Of a stretch of 40,217 nucleotides of DNA, positions 1 through 9,629 are shown piece after piece. The translations under genes were made by a program, and so were the position numbers. The DNA comes from a bacterium. Lineage in GTDB: Bacteria; Patescibacteriota; Doudnabacteria; UBA920. The notes beneath the pieces are model-generated. The model worked only from the letters and a program-made list of their open reading frames with translations. It did not search any database and was not told the DNA's origin. The first letter of the stretch is position 1. The number at the start of each line of letters is the position of its first letter. The stretch is from the NCBI GenBank assembly GCA_021847435.1, contig JAJZRC010000004.1, positions 1-40,217 of the forward strand, in the 5' to 3' direction.

Positions 1-2
1 TT

Positions 3-452
3 AAAGCGGCCGTCAGCGACCAGGAAGGGGAAGCGGTTTTGTATTCAGATTTCGATGGTTCCGGTTTGGGTTCTTTGGCAAACCGGGATTTAAGGCACGC
101 AGGAGTAGTAATGAGCAATTCGGAGCAGGTAAAAACAATTACTCTGGATAATTTTTATGAAAAGGAGCAAATATTAAGTATAGATTTTTTAAAGTTGGAC
201 ACTGAAGGGTTTGAGTTTGCGGCGTTAAAGGGGGCCCAAAAGATTATCAAGGCCGGAAAGGTAAAATTTATTCAGTTTGAATTTGGCGGTACCGACATAG
301 ATACCAGAATATTTTTTAGGGATTTTTACTTGCTGTTGAATGAGAAATATAAAATATACAGAATTTTAAAAAACGGCCTTAAAGAAATACCTAAGTACCA
401 TGAATTAGAAGAAATATTTTTAACCACTAATTATTTGGCTGAATTAAAATAA
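3..452 (+). CDS. FkbM family methyltransferase, C-terminal part (5' end lies outside the window)
   Basis: Frame is open from the window edge; LSIDFLKLDTEGFEFAALKGAQKII resembles the FkbM core (D-x-EG-E-x-L-G). Confidence 0.75.
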   Translation, partial: KAAVSDQEGEAVLYSDFDGSGLGSLANRDLRHAGVVMSNSEQVKTITLDNFYEKEQILSIDFLKLDTEGFEFAALKGAQKIIKAGKVKFIQFEFGGTDIDTRIFFRDFYLLLNEKYKIYRILKNGLKEIPKYHELEEIFLTTNYLAELK

Positions 453-456
453 GCAA

Positions 457-525
457 ATGCCTAAAGTTTCCGTAAACATCTTGACCAAAAACCGGGCGCC
501 GCTACTGCGGCAGGCGCTTTTGAAC
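457..525 (+). pseudogene. Truncated duplicate of the 5' end of the downstream GT2 gene (MPKVSVNILTKNRAPLLRQALLN...)
   Basis: Near-identical to 1493-1560 (atgcctaargtttccgtaaacatcttgaccaaaaaccgggcgccgct...), then diverges and hits a stop. Confidence 0.8.
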
Positions 526-539
526 CCAGGTTTTCATTT

Positions 540-569
540 TTGATAATTCAGCCATTTTTATGGTATAAT
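540..569 (+). promoter_or_regulatory. Sigma70-like promoter (TTGATA - 18 bp - TATAAT) only 6 bp before an ATG
   Basis: Consensus-like hexamers read directly; ATG at 576. Confidence 0.5.
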
Positions 570-575
570 TTATCT

Positions 576-854
576 ATGAGAAACGTGATTCCCGAATTCA
601 TCAAGCCCTACTTGTGGTCTTATGACACTGAAAAAATGGATCCGCAAGAGCATTGGCGGCTAATAATCACCAGCGTTCTAAACAGGGGCGACAGGCGGGC
701 TTTGGCTTGGATATTTTCAAATTACGCAAAAGAACAAATTAAACTTGCCGTGCGCGAGCCGCTTAAGGGCGCGTGGGATAAAAAATCTTTAAATTACTGG
801 GCGCTGATATTGGATGAAGCGTATAATCCCGGCGGGGTGGCGGCTTGGAGATAG
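576..854 (+). CDS. Small protein paired with a nucleotidyltransferase; possible antitoxin-like partner
   Basis: ORF 540-854 with ATG at 576 after a promoter; abuts the AbiEii-like gene. Confidence 0.55.
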   Translation: MRNVIPEFIKPYLWSYDTEKMDPQEHWRLIITSVLNRGDRRALAWIFSNYAKEQIKLAVREPLKGAWDKKSLNYWALILDEAYNPGGVAAWR

Positions 855-859
855 CCTGT

Positions 860-1492
860 ATGGTTTTGCATTATGAGATTTTAGATCAAGCCAGGAAAGA
901 GATATTGCCTTTATTCGCGTCCCTTAAGGGAGCTTTCTATTTGGCCGGCGGTACGGCGCTGGCCCTACAGCTCGGCCATCGCGACAGCGTTGATTTTGAT
1001 TTTTTTACACCGGAAGAATTTGAACCGCAAAAACTGCTGGGTGAACTGCGGCGCAATTTTTCAGGCCACGGCCTTGAAATAATTCAGGAAGACAAAAACA
1101 CCCTTTCCCTGCTGGTGGACGGAAATATTAATCTTAGCTTTTTTTTCTATCCTTACCCGCTCATTTCAAAAGCGCTGGGGACGGAATATATGAATATTGC
1201 TTCCGTTGAAGACATTGCGGCAATGAAGTTGGTGGCCATAGTTAACCGTTCGGCGCAAAAAGATTTCGTGGATTTGTACTATATTTTAAACCATTACACC
1301 CTGTCCGGCCTGTTTGATATTGCCCGTAAAAAATTGCCCATGTATTCGGAACAATTGGTTTTAAAAAGTTTGGTCTACTTTGAAGAAACAAAACCGGAGC
1401 CTATAAAATTTATGCCAGGTTTTGAAATTACCTGGCCTCAGCTGCAAAAATTTTTTGTAAAAACGGTAAAAGATTTTTCAGGGGGCCTGTAA
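860..1492 (+). CDS. Nucleotidyltransferase AbiEii/AbiGii-toxin-like family protein
   Basis: FYLAGGTALALQLGHRDSVDFDFFTPEEF (GGT-A...H-R-S-D-D-F) is the signature of this family; KDFVDLYYI follows. Confidence 0.8.
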   Translation: MVLHYEILDQARKEILPLFASLKGAFYLAGGTALALQLGHRDSVDFDFFTPEEFEPQKLLGELRRNFSGHGLEIIQEDKNTLSLLVDGNINLSFFFYPYPLISKALGTEYMNIASVEDIAAMKLVAIVNRSAQKDFVDLYYILNHYTLSGLFDIARKKLPMYSEQLVLKSLVYFEETKPEPIKFMPGFEITWPQLQKFFVKTVKDFSGGL

Positions 1493-2239
1493 ATGCCTAA
1501 GGTTTCCGTAAACATCTTGACCAAAAACCGGGCGCCGCTTTTAAAGCAGGCGCTTTTGAGCGTATCCGAGCAGAGCTTTAAGGACTATGAGGTGGTTGTG
1601 GTCAACGATGGCAGCACGGATAATACGGATGAGGTATTACAAGATTTCAAGATTTCAAGATCGAAAGATTTCAAAATTATTAAACACGAAATATCGCAAG
1701 GGATTATTAAAAGCAGGCAGGAGGCGCTTTTGGCTTCAAGCGGGGAGTATGTTGCAGTTTTGGATGACGATGACCGGTGGATTGACGCGGACAAATTGAA
1801 AAAGCAGGTTGAATTTTTAGACAAGCATCCGGAAACGGTATTATGCGGAGGAGGAATAGAAATTACAAAATTACAAGATTATAAGATTGAAAAATTTAGG
1901 CCCAAGACGGATAAGCAAATTAGGAACAGCATGCTGTTTCGGAATAATTTTTTTACTTCTACCGTCATGTTCCGGCGCGCCGCGGCGCTTCATGCCGGAG
2001 GTTTTATAAACGATGGGGATGATTTTGCCGAAGATTATGACTTGTGGTTGCGTTTGGGCAAACTAGGCAAGATGTATAATTTTCAGGAGCCCTTTACCGC
2101 ATACCGCGTTCCTGAGTATAATAAGGCAAGATTTAAGGCATTTTTGGCCAAGCAGTCAAGGCTTATTGCCAGGGAAAAAGGCAATTATCCCGCGTTTTGG
2201 CTTGGCGGCGCCATACTGAGATTAAGGCAAATTCTATGA
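1493..2239 (+). CDS. Glycosyltransferase family 2
   Basis: VSVNILTKNRAPLLKQALLSVSEQSFKDYEVVVVNDGSTDNT...AVLDDDDRW: GT-A nucleotide-binding and DDD motifs. Confidence 0.9.
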   Translation: MPKVSVNILTKNRAPLLKQALLSVSEQSFKDYEVVVVNDGSTDNTDEVLQDFKISRSKDFKIIKHEISQGIIKSRQEALLASSGEYVAVLDDDDRWIDADKLKKQVEFLDKHPETVLCGGGIEITKLQDYKIEKFRPKTDKQIRNSMLFRNNFFTSTVMFRRAAALHAGGFINDGDDFAEDYDLWLRLGKLGKMYNFQEPFTAYRVPEYNKARFKAFLAKQSRLIAREKGNYPAFWLGGAILRLRQIL

Positions 2240-3543
2240 CAACCGGAAGAAAAAGTTTGAATTTTTGGGCTATTCTGCTGCCGGACGCGCTGTTGTTTTA
2301 CGCCGGGCTCTGGGCGGCAATTTTAATCCGCTATCGCGGCGGCCTTATGCCGGACCAGATGCGTTCGCATTATGAGGCGTTTACGCCGATTTTTGCCATG
2401 TGGCTGGTGGTTTTTTTTATCCACGGGTTGTTTGAGTCCGCCTCTTTCAGGCGCTATTCCAGCCTGGTTTTCAACCTGGTTTCCGCCATGACGGTAAATG
2501 TCCTGCTGGCTATTTTGTACTTTTATTTCCAGCCAGGACTGATTTTAACGCCCAGGAGATTTTTGCTGATTTCGGCCGGCATCTCTTTTTTGCTGGTCCT
2601 GGCCTGGCACTTGCTGGTTAAATATTTTGTCAAAAACCGCCTGGTGGAAGGCGTGTATTTGTTTTCCTTCAACAACGAACTAAAAGAGCTGGAGCAGGCA
2701 ATTGCCGAACAGAGTTATTTGGGCTATAAGATTTTGGGGCATTTAAATGAACAGGCGCTGGAAACTGCGCGGTTTGAAAAAAGCGCAAATATCATTCTGC
2801 CCGACAATTTGCAGGCCAATTCCAAAGTCTCTGCTAAATTTTATGAATTGAGGAATTTGGGGGTAAAATTTTTCAACCACAAGGACTTTTACGAGCAGCT
2901 GCTTAGAAAGGTCTATCTGTCCCAACTGAGCGAACTGTGGTTTTTGGAAAATATCAACTATCAGGAAAAACGCTTTTATAATCTGATTAAAAGGCTTACC
3001 GATATGCTGCTGGGCCTGGCCGGGTTTGTAATTTTTGCGTTGAGTTTGCCATTCTGCGCTTTGCTGATTAAGCTGGCCAGCCCGGGATCCGTCTTCTTCG
3101 TGCAGGAGCGGGTCGGCAAAAAAGGCAGGCTGTTTAAAGTTTATAAGTACCGCACCATGAGCGGCGGGCCCACTAACACCTGGACCGGGGTCAACGATCC
3201 GCGCATAACCAAGGCGGGCAAGTTTTTGCGCAAAAGCCGCATTGACGAGCTGCCGCAGTTCATCAACCTGTTGGCCGGTACCATGAGCCTGGTCGGGCCG
3301 CGGCCGGAACAGCCCCACATTGTGGAGCAGCTAAAAACCCAAATCCCTTTCTATGATGAGCGCCATTTGGTGAAGCCGGGGATTACCGGCTGGGCGCAGC
3401 TGAACATCTACGCGGGCAGCCTGGAGGAAAGCCGGCTAAAGCTCCAATACGATTTGTATTACATCAAACACCGCGGTTTTCTTTTTGACTTGGAGATTAT
3501 CCTAAAAACTATTTATTACATCTTTACCTGGCAGGGGAGATAA
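2236..3543 (+). CDS. Undecaprenyl-phosphate sugar phosphotransferase (WbaP/WcaJ-type sugar transferase)
   Basis: N-terminal TM helices, then FVQERVGKKGRLFKVYKYRTM...KAGKFLRKSRIDELPQFINLLAGTMSLVGPRPE; ATG overlaps the upstream stop. Confidence 0.92.
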   Translation: MTTGRKSLNFWAILLPDALLFYAGLWAAILIRYRGGLMPDQMRSHYEAFTPIFAMWLVVFFIHGLFESASFRRYSSLVFNLVSAMTVNVLLAILYFYFQPGLILTPRRFLLISAGISFLLVLAWHLLVKYFVKNRLVEGVYLFSFNNELKELEQAIAEQSYLGYKILGHLNEQALETARFEKSANIILPDNLQANSKVSAKFYELRNLGVKFFNHKDFYEQLLRKVYLSQLSELWFLENINYQEKRFYNLIKRLTDMLLGLAGFVIFALSLPFCALLIKLASPGSVFFVQERVGKKGRLFKVYKYRTMSGGPTNTWTGVNDPRITKAGKFLRKSRIDELPQFINLLAGTMSLVGPRPEQPHIVEQLKTQIPFYDERHLVKPGITGWAQLNIYAGSLEESRLKLQYDLYYIKHRGFLFDLEIILKTIYYIFTWQGR

Positions 3544-3546
3544 AGG

Positions 3547-3762
3547 TAGGACTTACGCACCGCCGCTTTTTGGGCGGGCAGAGCCCACCCCATAAAAAGC
3601 GGCTCCGGCCAATTTCTTCGTTATTTTCCTGCGGTTTTTATCGGCGTAACCCGGCTACGCCTCCAAAAATCCCTGCCTGCCGGCAGGCAGGCTCGGAAAA
3701 TGCCCTCGCCTCGCTGAAGCTCCGGCGAAGCGGGTCGAACTTGGCTCAGTGCGAAAGTCCTA
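3547..3762. repeat. Family A MITE-like repeat, copy 1 (216 bp), TSD AAAGG
   Basis: TAGGACTTACGC...GCGAAAGTCCTA termini; aaagg on both sides; shares its body with six other copies. Confidence 0.9.
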
Positions 3763-3885
3763 AAAGGGTAAAAATTTTAAATTTTAAATTTCAAAATCCG
3801 AACCACTAAAAATTTGGAGTGTTATGCCAATGTGTGGTATAATGTTTTAGGAATTTTCGTTTTGAAATCAAAATTTTAAAGCAAA

Positions 3886-5640
3886 ATGGACAAACAGCAG
3901 TTAAACCAGTTGCTCAAAGACAACAAGATTATCAGCGCCGACAAATTGGAGGTTTTGGAAAAGGACCGGATGCAGCTGAAATCGCCTTCCCCATGGGAGG
4001 ATTTTTTGGTTGAGAAAAAGGTCATATCCGAGGCAAAACTTTTGGAAATCAAGTCCAAGGCGCTTGGGGTCCCCGTGGCAGACTTAACCAGCCAGCAAAT
4101 CGCCCAGGACGTATTGAACATGGTGCCTGAGCCCATTGCTCACCGCCACCAGGTAATCAGCTTTGCCAAGACCAAAGAGGAGCTCTCTTTAGCCATGACC
4201 GACCCGGAGGACATCCAGACCAAAGAGTTCATCCAGAAAAAAACCGGTCTTGCAATCAAGGCGTATTTAATTGGCAAAACCAGCCTGGAATTTGGCTTGT
4301 CCAAGTACCATTCTTCGTTGGAAAAAGAGATTAAGCACCTGTTTACGCCGGAAGTTAAGCCCGCGTCCCCAAACGCAGAGATCCAATCCAGCCTGGATGA
4401 CGCTTTAAAGAAAATGGCAGAGGAGGTTCCCGTCATTCGCGTGGTGGACACCTTTTTGGAGTACGCGGTATTTGAAAAAGCGTCCGACATCCACATTGAG
4501 CCGCAGGAGAGCTCGGTGGTGGTGCGCTACCGCATTGACGGGGTGCTTCATGATGTCATGACCCTGCCTAAAGTCATCCAGGCGGCCATTGTGGCGCGCA
4601 TTAAGGTGCTTTCCAACCTAAAAATAGACGAACATCGCCTGCCCCAGGACGGCCGGTTCAAAATAGATAAAGACGGTTATAAGTTTTCTTTGCGCGTTTC
4701 CACCATTCCCATTTTCGACGGGGAAAAGGTGGTTATCCGCCTTTTGGACGAATCGGCCAAGGCTTTGAGCCTGGAGGAACTGGGTTTTGAAAAGGATTCC
4801 TTGGACATTATCAGCCGCAACATAAAAAAACCCCATGGCATGCTTTTGGTAACCGGCCCTACGGGAAGCGGGAAGTCCACCACCTTGTATACCGTGCTGT
4901 CCATGCTCAACACCAAATCCGTGAATATTTCAACCATTGAAGACCCGGTGGAATACCGTATTGTCGGGGCAAACCAGATGCAGGTAAACCCTAAAATCGG
5001 CCTGACTTTTGACGTGGGGCTGCGCGCCTTGCTCCGCCAGGATCCGAACATCATTATGATCGGTGAAATCCGCGACCGGGAAACCGCGGAAGAAGCCGTG
5101 CACGCGGCCATGACCGGACACATTGTGTTTTCCACCCTGCACACCAACAGCGCGGCCGCGGCCCTCCCCCGGCTATTGGACATCGGCGTGGAGCCTTACC
5201 TCATTGCCTCAACCGTTAATGCCGTGCTGGCCCAGCGGTTGGTGCGCGGAGTATGCAAGGACTGCCAGGCGGCTTACAAGCTGGAGGAGGCCGCCCTGGA
5301 GAATTTGTCCAAACAATTCCACATGGAGAAACTGCTTCCGGTTTTGCTGAAACAGGGCGCGGTTCCGTCTAAAACCAAGACACTTCAGGATTTAAAATTC
5401 TATAAAGGCCAGGGCTGCGACAAGTGCGGCCATACCGGGTATAAGGGCCGCCTTGGCATCCATGAAATTCTGGAAGTTACGCCCCAGGTTTCGCAGATGA
5501 TTATGGAGCACAAAAGCGCCCAGGAAATCCAGGACCAGGCGGAAAAAGACGGTATGGTGCTAATGTGGCAGGATGGCTTCATTAAGGCGATAAAAGGGAT
5601 TACGACCATCGATGAAATCGTCCGGGTAAGCAAGGAGTAG
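3886..5640 (+). CDS. pilB: Type IV pilus assembly ATPase, GspE/PilB family
   Basis: Walker A GPTGSGKSTTLYTVL, Asp box IEDPVEYRI, Walker B RALLRQDPNIIMIGEIRD, HTNSAAAALPRLLDIG, tetracysteine zinc site CKDC...CDKCGHTGYKGR. Confidence 0.95.
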   Translation: MDKQQLNQLLKDNKIISADKLEVLEKDRMQLKSPSPWEDFLVEKKVISEAKLLEIKSKALGVPVADLTSQQIAQDVLNMVPEPIAHRHQVISFAKTKEELSLAMTDPEDIQTKEFIQKKTGLAIKAYLIGKTSLEFGLSKYHSSLEKEIKHLFTPEVKPASPNAEIQSSLDDALKKMAEEVPVIRVVDTFLEYAVFEKASDIHIEPQESSVVVRYRIDGVLHDVMTLPKVIQAAIVARIKVLSNLKIDEHRLPQDGRFKIDKDGYKFSLRVSTIPIFDGEKVVIRLLDESAKALSLEELGFEKDSLDIISRNIKKPHGMLLVTGPTGSGKSTTLYTVLSMLNTKSVNISTIEDPVEYRIVGANQMQVNPKIGLTFDVGLRALLRQDPNIIMIGEIRDRETAEEAVHAAMTGHIVFSTLHTNSAAAALPRLLDIGVEPYLIASTVNAVLAQRLVRGVCKDCQAAYKLEEAALENLSKQFHMEKLLPVLLKQGAVPSKTKTLQDLKFYKGQGCDKCGHTGYKGRLGIHEILEVTPQVSQMIMEHKSAQEIQDQAEKDGMVLMWQDGFIKAIKGITTIDEIVRVSKE

Positions 5641-5751
5641 AAAGTGAATTATTCTAATTTAACTAATTTCTAATTATTCTAAATGTTTTAAAAAAACCGG
5701 AAACGTAGACTTAGGTAATTAGTGCAATTAGGTCAATTAGGAATTTTCTAT

Positions 5752-6960
5752 ATGGATTTCGTCTATTCCGCCATCAATAAAGCCGGGCAAAAGGAAACTG
5801 CCACCATACAGGCGCCCAATGTCATTGCCGCCGGACACATGCTCAAGGAGCAGGGGCTGACCGTTACCCGCTTGCAGGAAAGCGGCAAGAAGTCTTTTTT
5901 TAAATCTTTGGAAAATTTTTCCACCATTTCCCTTGATGAAAAAATCAATTTCGTGGAAAATTTAAGCGTAATGCTTAAAGCGGGCATCTCAATCAGCCGC
6001 GGCCTGCAAATCCAGGTCAGGCAGACAAAAAACACGAAATTTAGGAATATTCTAACCGATGTTTATAATCAGGTACAGCAGGGCAAAGGTTTGTCCGAGG
6101 CCCTTGAGAAATACCCGGGTATTTTTTCCAACATTTTTTACAGCATGATCAAGGTCGGGGAAGTGTCCGGCAATTTGGACAAAAGCCTGGAATATTTGAG
6201 CATACAGCTGCACCGCGAGGCGGATCTTAAGAGCAAGACCAAAGGCGCCATGATCTATCCTTCGGTAATTGTGGCTGCCATGCTGATTGTGGGGGTGCTT
6301 ATGTCGATTTTCGTACTCCCCAAATTAACCTCGGTTTTCAAGGAGTTCGGCGGCACCTTGCCGCTGACTACGCGCATAGTCATCGCGTTTGCCGATTTTA
6401 TGAGCGCCCACGCGGTCATGGTCCTGCTGGCGCTTGCCGCTGCCGTGGCTGCCGCGGTATCTTTTTATAAAACCCGCGAGGGCCAAAAGCTTTTTGACAA
6501 CTTTATTCTGCGGTTCATGGTGGTAAATGCCATAGTCAAGAAAATTAATTTAGCCAGGTTTGCCCGCATCTTAAGTTCGCTGTTAAAAAGCGGCATCCCA
6601 ATAGTCCAGGCCCTGGAAGTGGCCAGCAATTCTCTGGACAATATTCCTTACCAAGAGCTGGTGAGGCAGGCAGCGGCAGACGTGAAATTAGGCAAGCCTT
6701 TGACCGAAACTTTAGGAAAAAATGAGAATTTATTTCCGGTTTTGGTCGTTCAAATGATCCAGGTGGGGGAGGAGAGCGGCACTGTGCAGGAAATTTTGGA
6801 GCAATTGGCCGTGCATTACGAGGAAGAGGTGGACAGTACTTTGCGCAACCTGTCTTCGGTTATTGAGCCGCTTCTGCTATTATTTATAGGTGGGGTGGTC
6901 GGCGTTTTAGCCATGGCTCTCATTGCCCCCATTTATAACATTAGTCAAACCATACAATAA
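5752..6960 (+). CDS. pilC: Type IV pilus inner-membrane platform protein (type II secretion F family)
   Basis: Two T2SF repeats (LSVMLKAGISISRGLQI..., LSSLLKSGIPIVQALEVAS...) and TM segments; follows pilB. Confidence 0.93.
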   Translation: MDFVYSAINKAGQKETATIQAPNVIAAGHMLKEQGLTVTRLQESGKKSFFKSLENFSTISLDEKINFVENLSVMLKAGISISRGLQIQVRQTKNTKFRNILTDVYNQVQQGKGLSEALEKYPGIFSNIFYSMIKVGEVSGNLDKSLEYLSIQLHREADLKSKTKGAMIYPSVIVAAMLIVGVLMSIFVLPKLTSVFKEFGGTLPLTTRIVIAFADFMSAHAVMVLLALAAAVAAAVSFYKTREGQKLFDNFILRFMVVNAIVKKINLARFARILSSLLKSGIPIVQALEVASNSLDNIPYQELVRQAAADVKLGKPLTETLGKNENLFPVLVVQMIQVGEESGTVQEILEQLAVHYEEEVDSTLRNLSSVIEPLLLLFIGGVVGVLAMALIAPIYNISQTIQ

Positions 6961-6974
6961 GCTTGCATCTATTT

Positions 6975-8039
6975 ATGAGCCTGCATTTCATGCCTGAAAA
7001 TTTACCTGCCTTCGGCCTTGATTTAAGCGGAAATTCGTTTAAGGTCATGCAGCTGCACAATAAAGGCAAAAAAATAGCCTTAAAGGGTTATGCAGAGGCG
7101 GTTCTGCCCAAAGGCATGATGGTTAATGATGCCGTTACCGATGCCAAGACTTTTCAGTTTATGCTCAAGCAGGCGCTGAATAAGCCGCAGTTCGGCAAAA
7201 TTGACACGAATTATGCGATTGTCAGCCTGCCGGAGTCCAAATCTTTTGTCCGCGTGGTACAGATACCGTTAATGAGCGAAGCGGAAGCGGAAAGCGCCGT
7301 GCCGTTTGAAGCCGAAAGCTTTATTCCTCTGCCAATTGATCAGGTTTACATGGATTGGCAAAAAATCGGCATAAGCGGGGACAAAATGGATATCTTGATG
7401 ATTGCTTCCCCCAAGGAGTTTGTGGACAAATATCTTGAAGTTCTGGAAAAGGCCGGCATTACTCCGGCGGCTCTGGAAGTGGAATCCCAGAGCTGCCATC
7501 GGGCTTTGATTCCATCTGAATCTCAAGAGACCGTACTTATCATAGATATGAATACCCATCGCACCAGCTTGATTATGGTAGAAAATGGAAGTTTGCAATT
7601 TACTTCCACCATTCCGATCGGCGGAGGCTCTTTTACCGAAAGCATTGCCAGATCGCTCGGGGTATCCAGCATTAAAGCCGAGGAAATCAAGGTAAAGGTA
7701 GGCTTGGCAAACACGGCGGAGTATCCGAACATCCGTACCCAGCTTTTGCCCGCATTGACCAATTTAAGCGCTGAAATCAGGAATATTTTAAAATTCCACA
7801 GCGAACATTCCGAGAAGCAGGTCAGCCGGATAGTTTTGGCCGGGGGGAGTTCCCGGCTTAAGAATTTGGCGGAATTTTTATCCGCCCAATTGCAGGACGC
7901 GGGCGTCCAAAGGGTTGGCTTGGCCGAACCTTGGCAGAATCTCGGCATGGCTCAGCCGCCCATGGACCCGGAAGAGAGTCTTGGCTATGTTACGGCAATC
8001 GGTTTGGCTATGCGCGGGGTTAATTATAAAGTATTTTAA
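6975..8039 (+). CDS. pilM: Type IV pilus assembly actin-like ATPase PilM
   Basis: FGLDLSGNSFKVMQL...VVQIPLMSEAEAESAVPFEAESFIPLPIDQVYMDW...IVLAGGSSRLKNLAEFL. Start codon chosen among 6963/6975/6990. Confidence 0.9.
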   Translation: MSLHFMPENLPAFGLDLSGNSFKVMQLHNKGKKIALKGYAEAVLPKGMMVNDAVTDAKTFQFMLKQALNKPQFGKIDTNYAIVSLPESKSFVRVVQIPLMSEAEAESAVPFEAESFIPLPIDQVYMDWQKIGISGDKMDILMIASPKEFVDKYLEVLEKAGITPAALEVESQSCHRALIPSESQETVLIIDMNTHRTSLIMVENGSLQFTSTIPIGGGSFTESIARSLGVSSIKAEEIKVKVGLANTAEYPNIRTQLLPALTNLSAEIRNILKFHSEHSEKQVSRIVLAGGSSRLKNLAEFLSAQLQDAGVQRVGLAEPWQNLGMAQPPMDPEESLGYVTAIGLAMRGVNYKVF

Positions 8040-8047
8040 CTAATGCA

Positions 8048-8602
8048 ATGAGAGTTATTAATTTGCTGCCTAAAAATAAACAGAAAGAGCTGCGGTATGA
8101 GGCCATGTTCCATAGCCTGTTGTCCTTTTTTACCTTGTCCCTTTTGAGTTTTGCCCTGGTATTCGCCGTCCAGTTAGGCGCCAAATTTATTTTAAAAGCC
8201 GAGGCGGAAAGCTATAAGGCCCAAATTGCCGAATTGCAGGGCCAGGTCAATAAAAAGGAAAATGCGGAGACCAAGTCCAAAATCAAGCAGATTAACGATA
8301 CGGTTAGCGATTTCAAGACTCTTGCTTTGAGTTCCCCCAAATATTCCCAAGTTTTAAAAGCTTTCGCCAAACTGCCACCCCCCGGAGTGTCAATCGACAG
8401 CGTGAGCATTGATTTTAACAAAAAAAGCATGATGGTTACCGGCCAGGGAGAAACCCGCGAAGCGATCATTCAAATGTATAACAACATCAAAGCCGACGGT
8501 GCAAATTTTTATAATGTGGATTACCCTTTGGAAAACGTGGTGCTTCCTTCCAAGCAGAGCTTCCACTACACTTTTTATATTCGCGACAGCTTGTTGAAAT
8601 AA
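8048..8602 (+). CDS. pilN: PilN-like type IV pilus assembly protein
   Basis: INLLPKNKQKELRYE N-terminus, one TM, coiled-coil, position after pilM. Confidence 0.85.
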   Translation: MRVINLLPKNKQKELRYEAMFHSLLSFFTLSLLSFALVFAVQLGAKFILKAEAESYKAQIAELQGQVNKKENAETKSKIKQINDTVSDFKTLALSSPKYSQVLKAFAKLPPPGVSIDSVSIDFNKKSMMVTGQGETREAIIQMYNNIKADGANFYNVDYPLENVVLPSKQSFHYTFYIRDSLLK

Positions 8603-8604
8603 TT

Positions 8605-9156
8605 ATGAAAAATTGGTCCGCAAAAAATAAAATCATTGTCTTGGCTCTGGTATGGATTGGGCTTATTTTCGGCATGTTTTGGCGGGCTTTTGAGGTGTTA
8701 GACAATCAGAACCAGACAACATTGGACTCCATGTCCCGGCAGCGCAGGGATCTGGCTGTGCTTAAAGCCGAAAAAGCCAGTTATGAAATGGCTAAACAAG
8801 ATTTGGACAAGCTCAGTCAGCAGCAAATCCAGCCAGGAGACCTGTTCAGCCAGGACGTAACGCTGGTCAGAGAAATCGCCACTTTGCAAAACTGGGCCGA
8901 TCGCCTGGGGGTTAAAGTGCAGCTGGGAGGGATCAGCGGAACCGCGGCCACTGCTTCTAAAGCAAAGACCGTTACCCCTTTGGGGGTGATCCCTTACAGC
9001 ATTAATATTTCAGGCGAGTTCAACCAGGTGTTGAGATATTTTGAGGTTTTGGAAAACTTGAGCTTTGTTTCCAATTTAGGCAGCATGGCAATGAACAAGG
9101 CCGAGAGCGGCTCGGTCAATGCGGGGTTAACCGCGAATTTTTACATAAAAAAATAG
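8605..9156 (+). CDS. pilO: PilO-like type IV pilus assembly protein
   Basis: Single N-terminal TM, coiled-coil, GVIPYSINISGEFNQVLRYFEVLENL; position after pilN. Confidence 0.82.
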   Translation: MKNWSAKNKIIVLALVWIGLIFGMFWRAFEVLDNQNQTTLDSMSRQRRDLAVLKAEKASYEMAKQDLDKLSQQQIQPGDLFSQDVTLVREIATLQNWADRLGVKVQLGGISGTAATASKAKTVTPLGVIPYSINISGEFNQVLRYFEVLENLSFVSNLGSMAMNKAESGSVNAGLTANFYIKK

Positions 9157-9160
9157 TTTT

Positions 9161-9454
9161 ATGCTGGAAAATTTTGCCAAACTAAATTTAATCGCCCTTA
9201 AGAATTATTTTGGCCGGCTGGGCCAGAATTTATCCTGGCTGTTTTTGATCGTATTTGTCGCGGTGTTAGCAATGGAATTTTTTACGCTGAAAAATTCGTG
9301 GAGAATCGTCAGCGAGTCGCGCATTGAACCGCCGTTTGTCGCCAAAGACAAAGGGGTGAGAATAAATTTTGAGAACTACAATTTTGCGGTAAAAAAGATC
9401 GAGGATGGCAGGATTTATGAACCGCCGGAAAGCGCCATACCCAGCCCGTTTTAA
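9161..9454 (+). CDS. Small membrane-anchored protein at the end of the pilus operon (PilP position)
   Basis: One TM, translationally close to pilO; no direct PilP motif recognised. Confidence 0.6.
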   Translation: MLENFAKLNLIALKNYFGRLGQNLSWLFLIVFVAVLAMEFFTLKNSWRIVSESRIEPPFVAKDKGVRINFENYNFAVKKIEDGRIYEPPESAIPSPF

Positions 9455-9460
9455 TTTTTA

Positions 9461-9495
9461 AAAACCGCCCTTCAACCAGCTTAGGGCGGTTTTAT
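9461..9495 (+). terminator. Intrinsic terminator of the pilus operon
   Basis: aaaaccgccctt-caaccagc-ttagggcggttttatt inverted repeat with T-tract. Confidence 0.85.
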
Positions 9496-9629
9496 TATGC
9501 AAGTCCGAATGCTCCGCAGCTCGCGGCGGCGATTAGGCCGTTATAAATTGGGCGGCGGAGCCGCATCTCCTCATAAAGCAGTTGCCCTGATACTCCGCAG
9601 CTTGAGCTGCGCAGTCAACTTCATTTCGG

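Noticed and set aside
2743-3318. 191-aa minus-strand ORF
   Set aside because: Antisense to the conserved sugar transferase; no motif or promoter.
3570-3809. 79-aa ORF (…KIPACRQAGSENALASLKLRRSGS…)
   Set aside because: Lies mostly within a family A repeat; the peptide is a translation of the palindromes.
4677-5183. 168-aa minus-strand ORF
   Set aside because: Antisense to the catalytic core of pilB.
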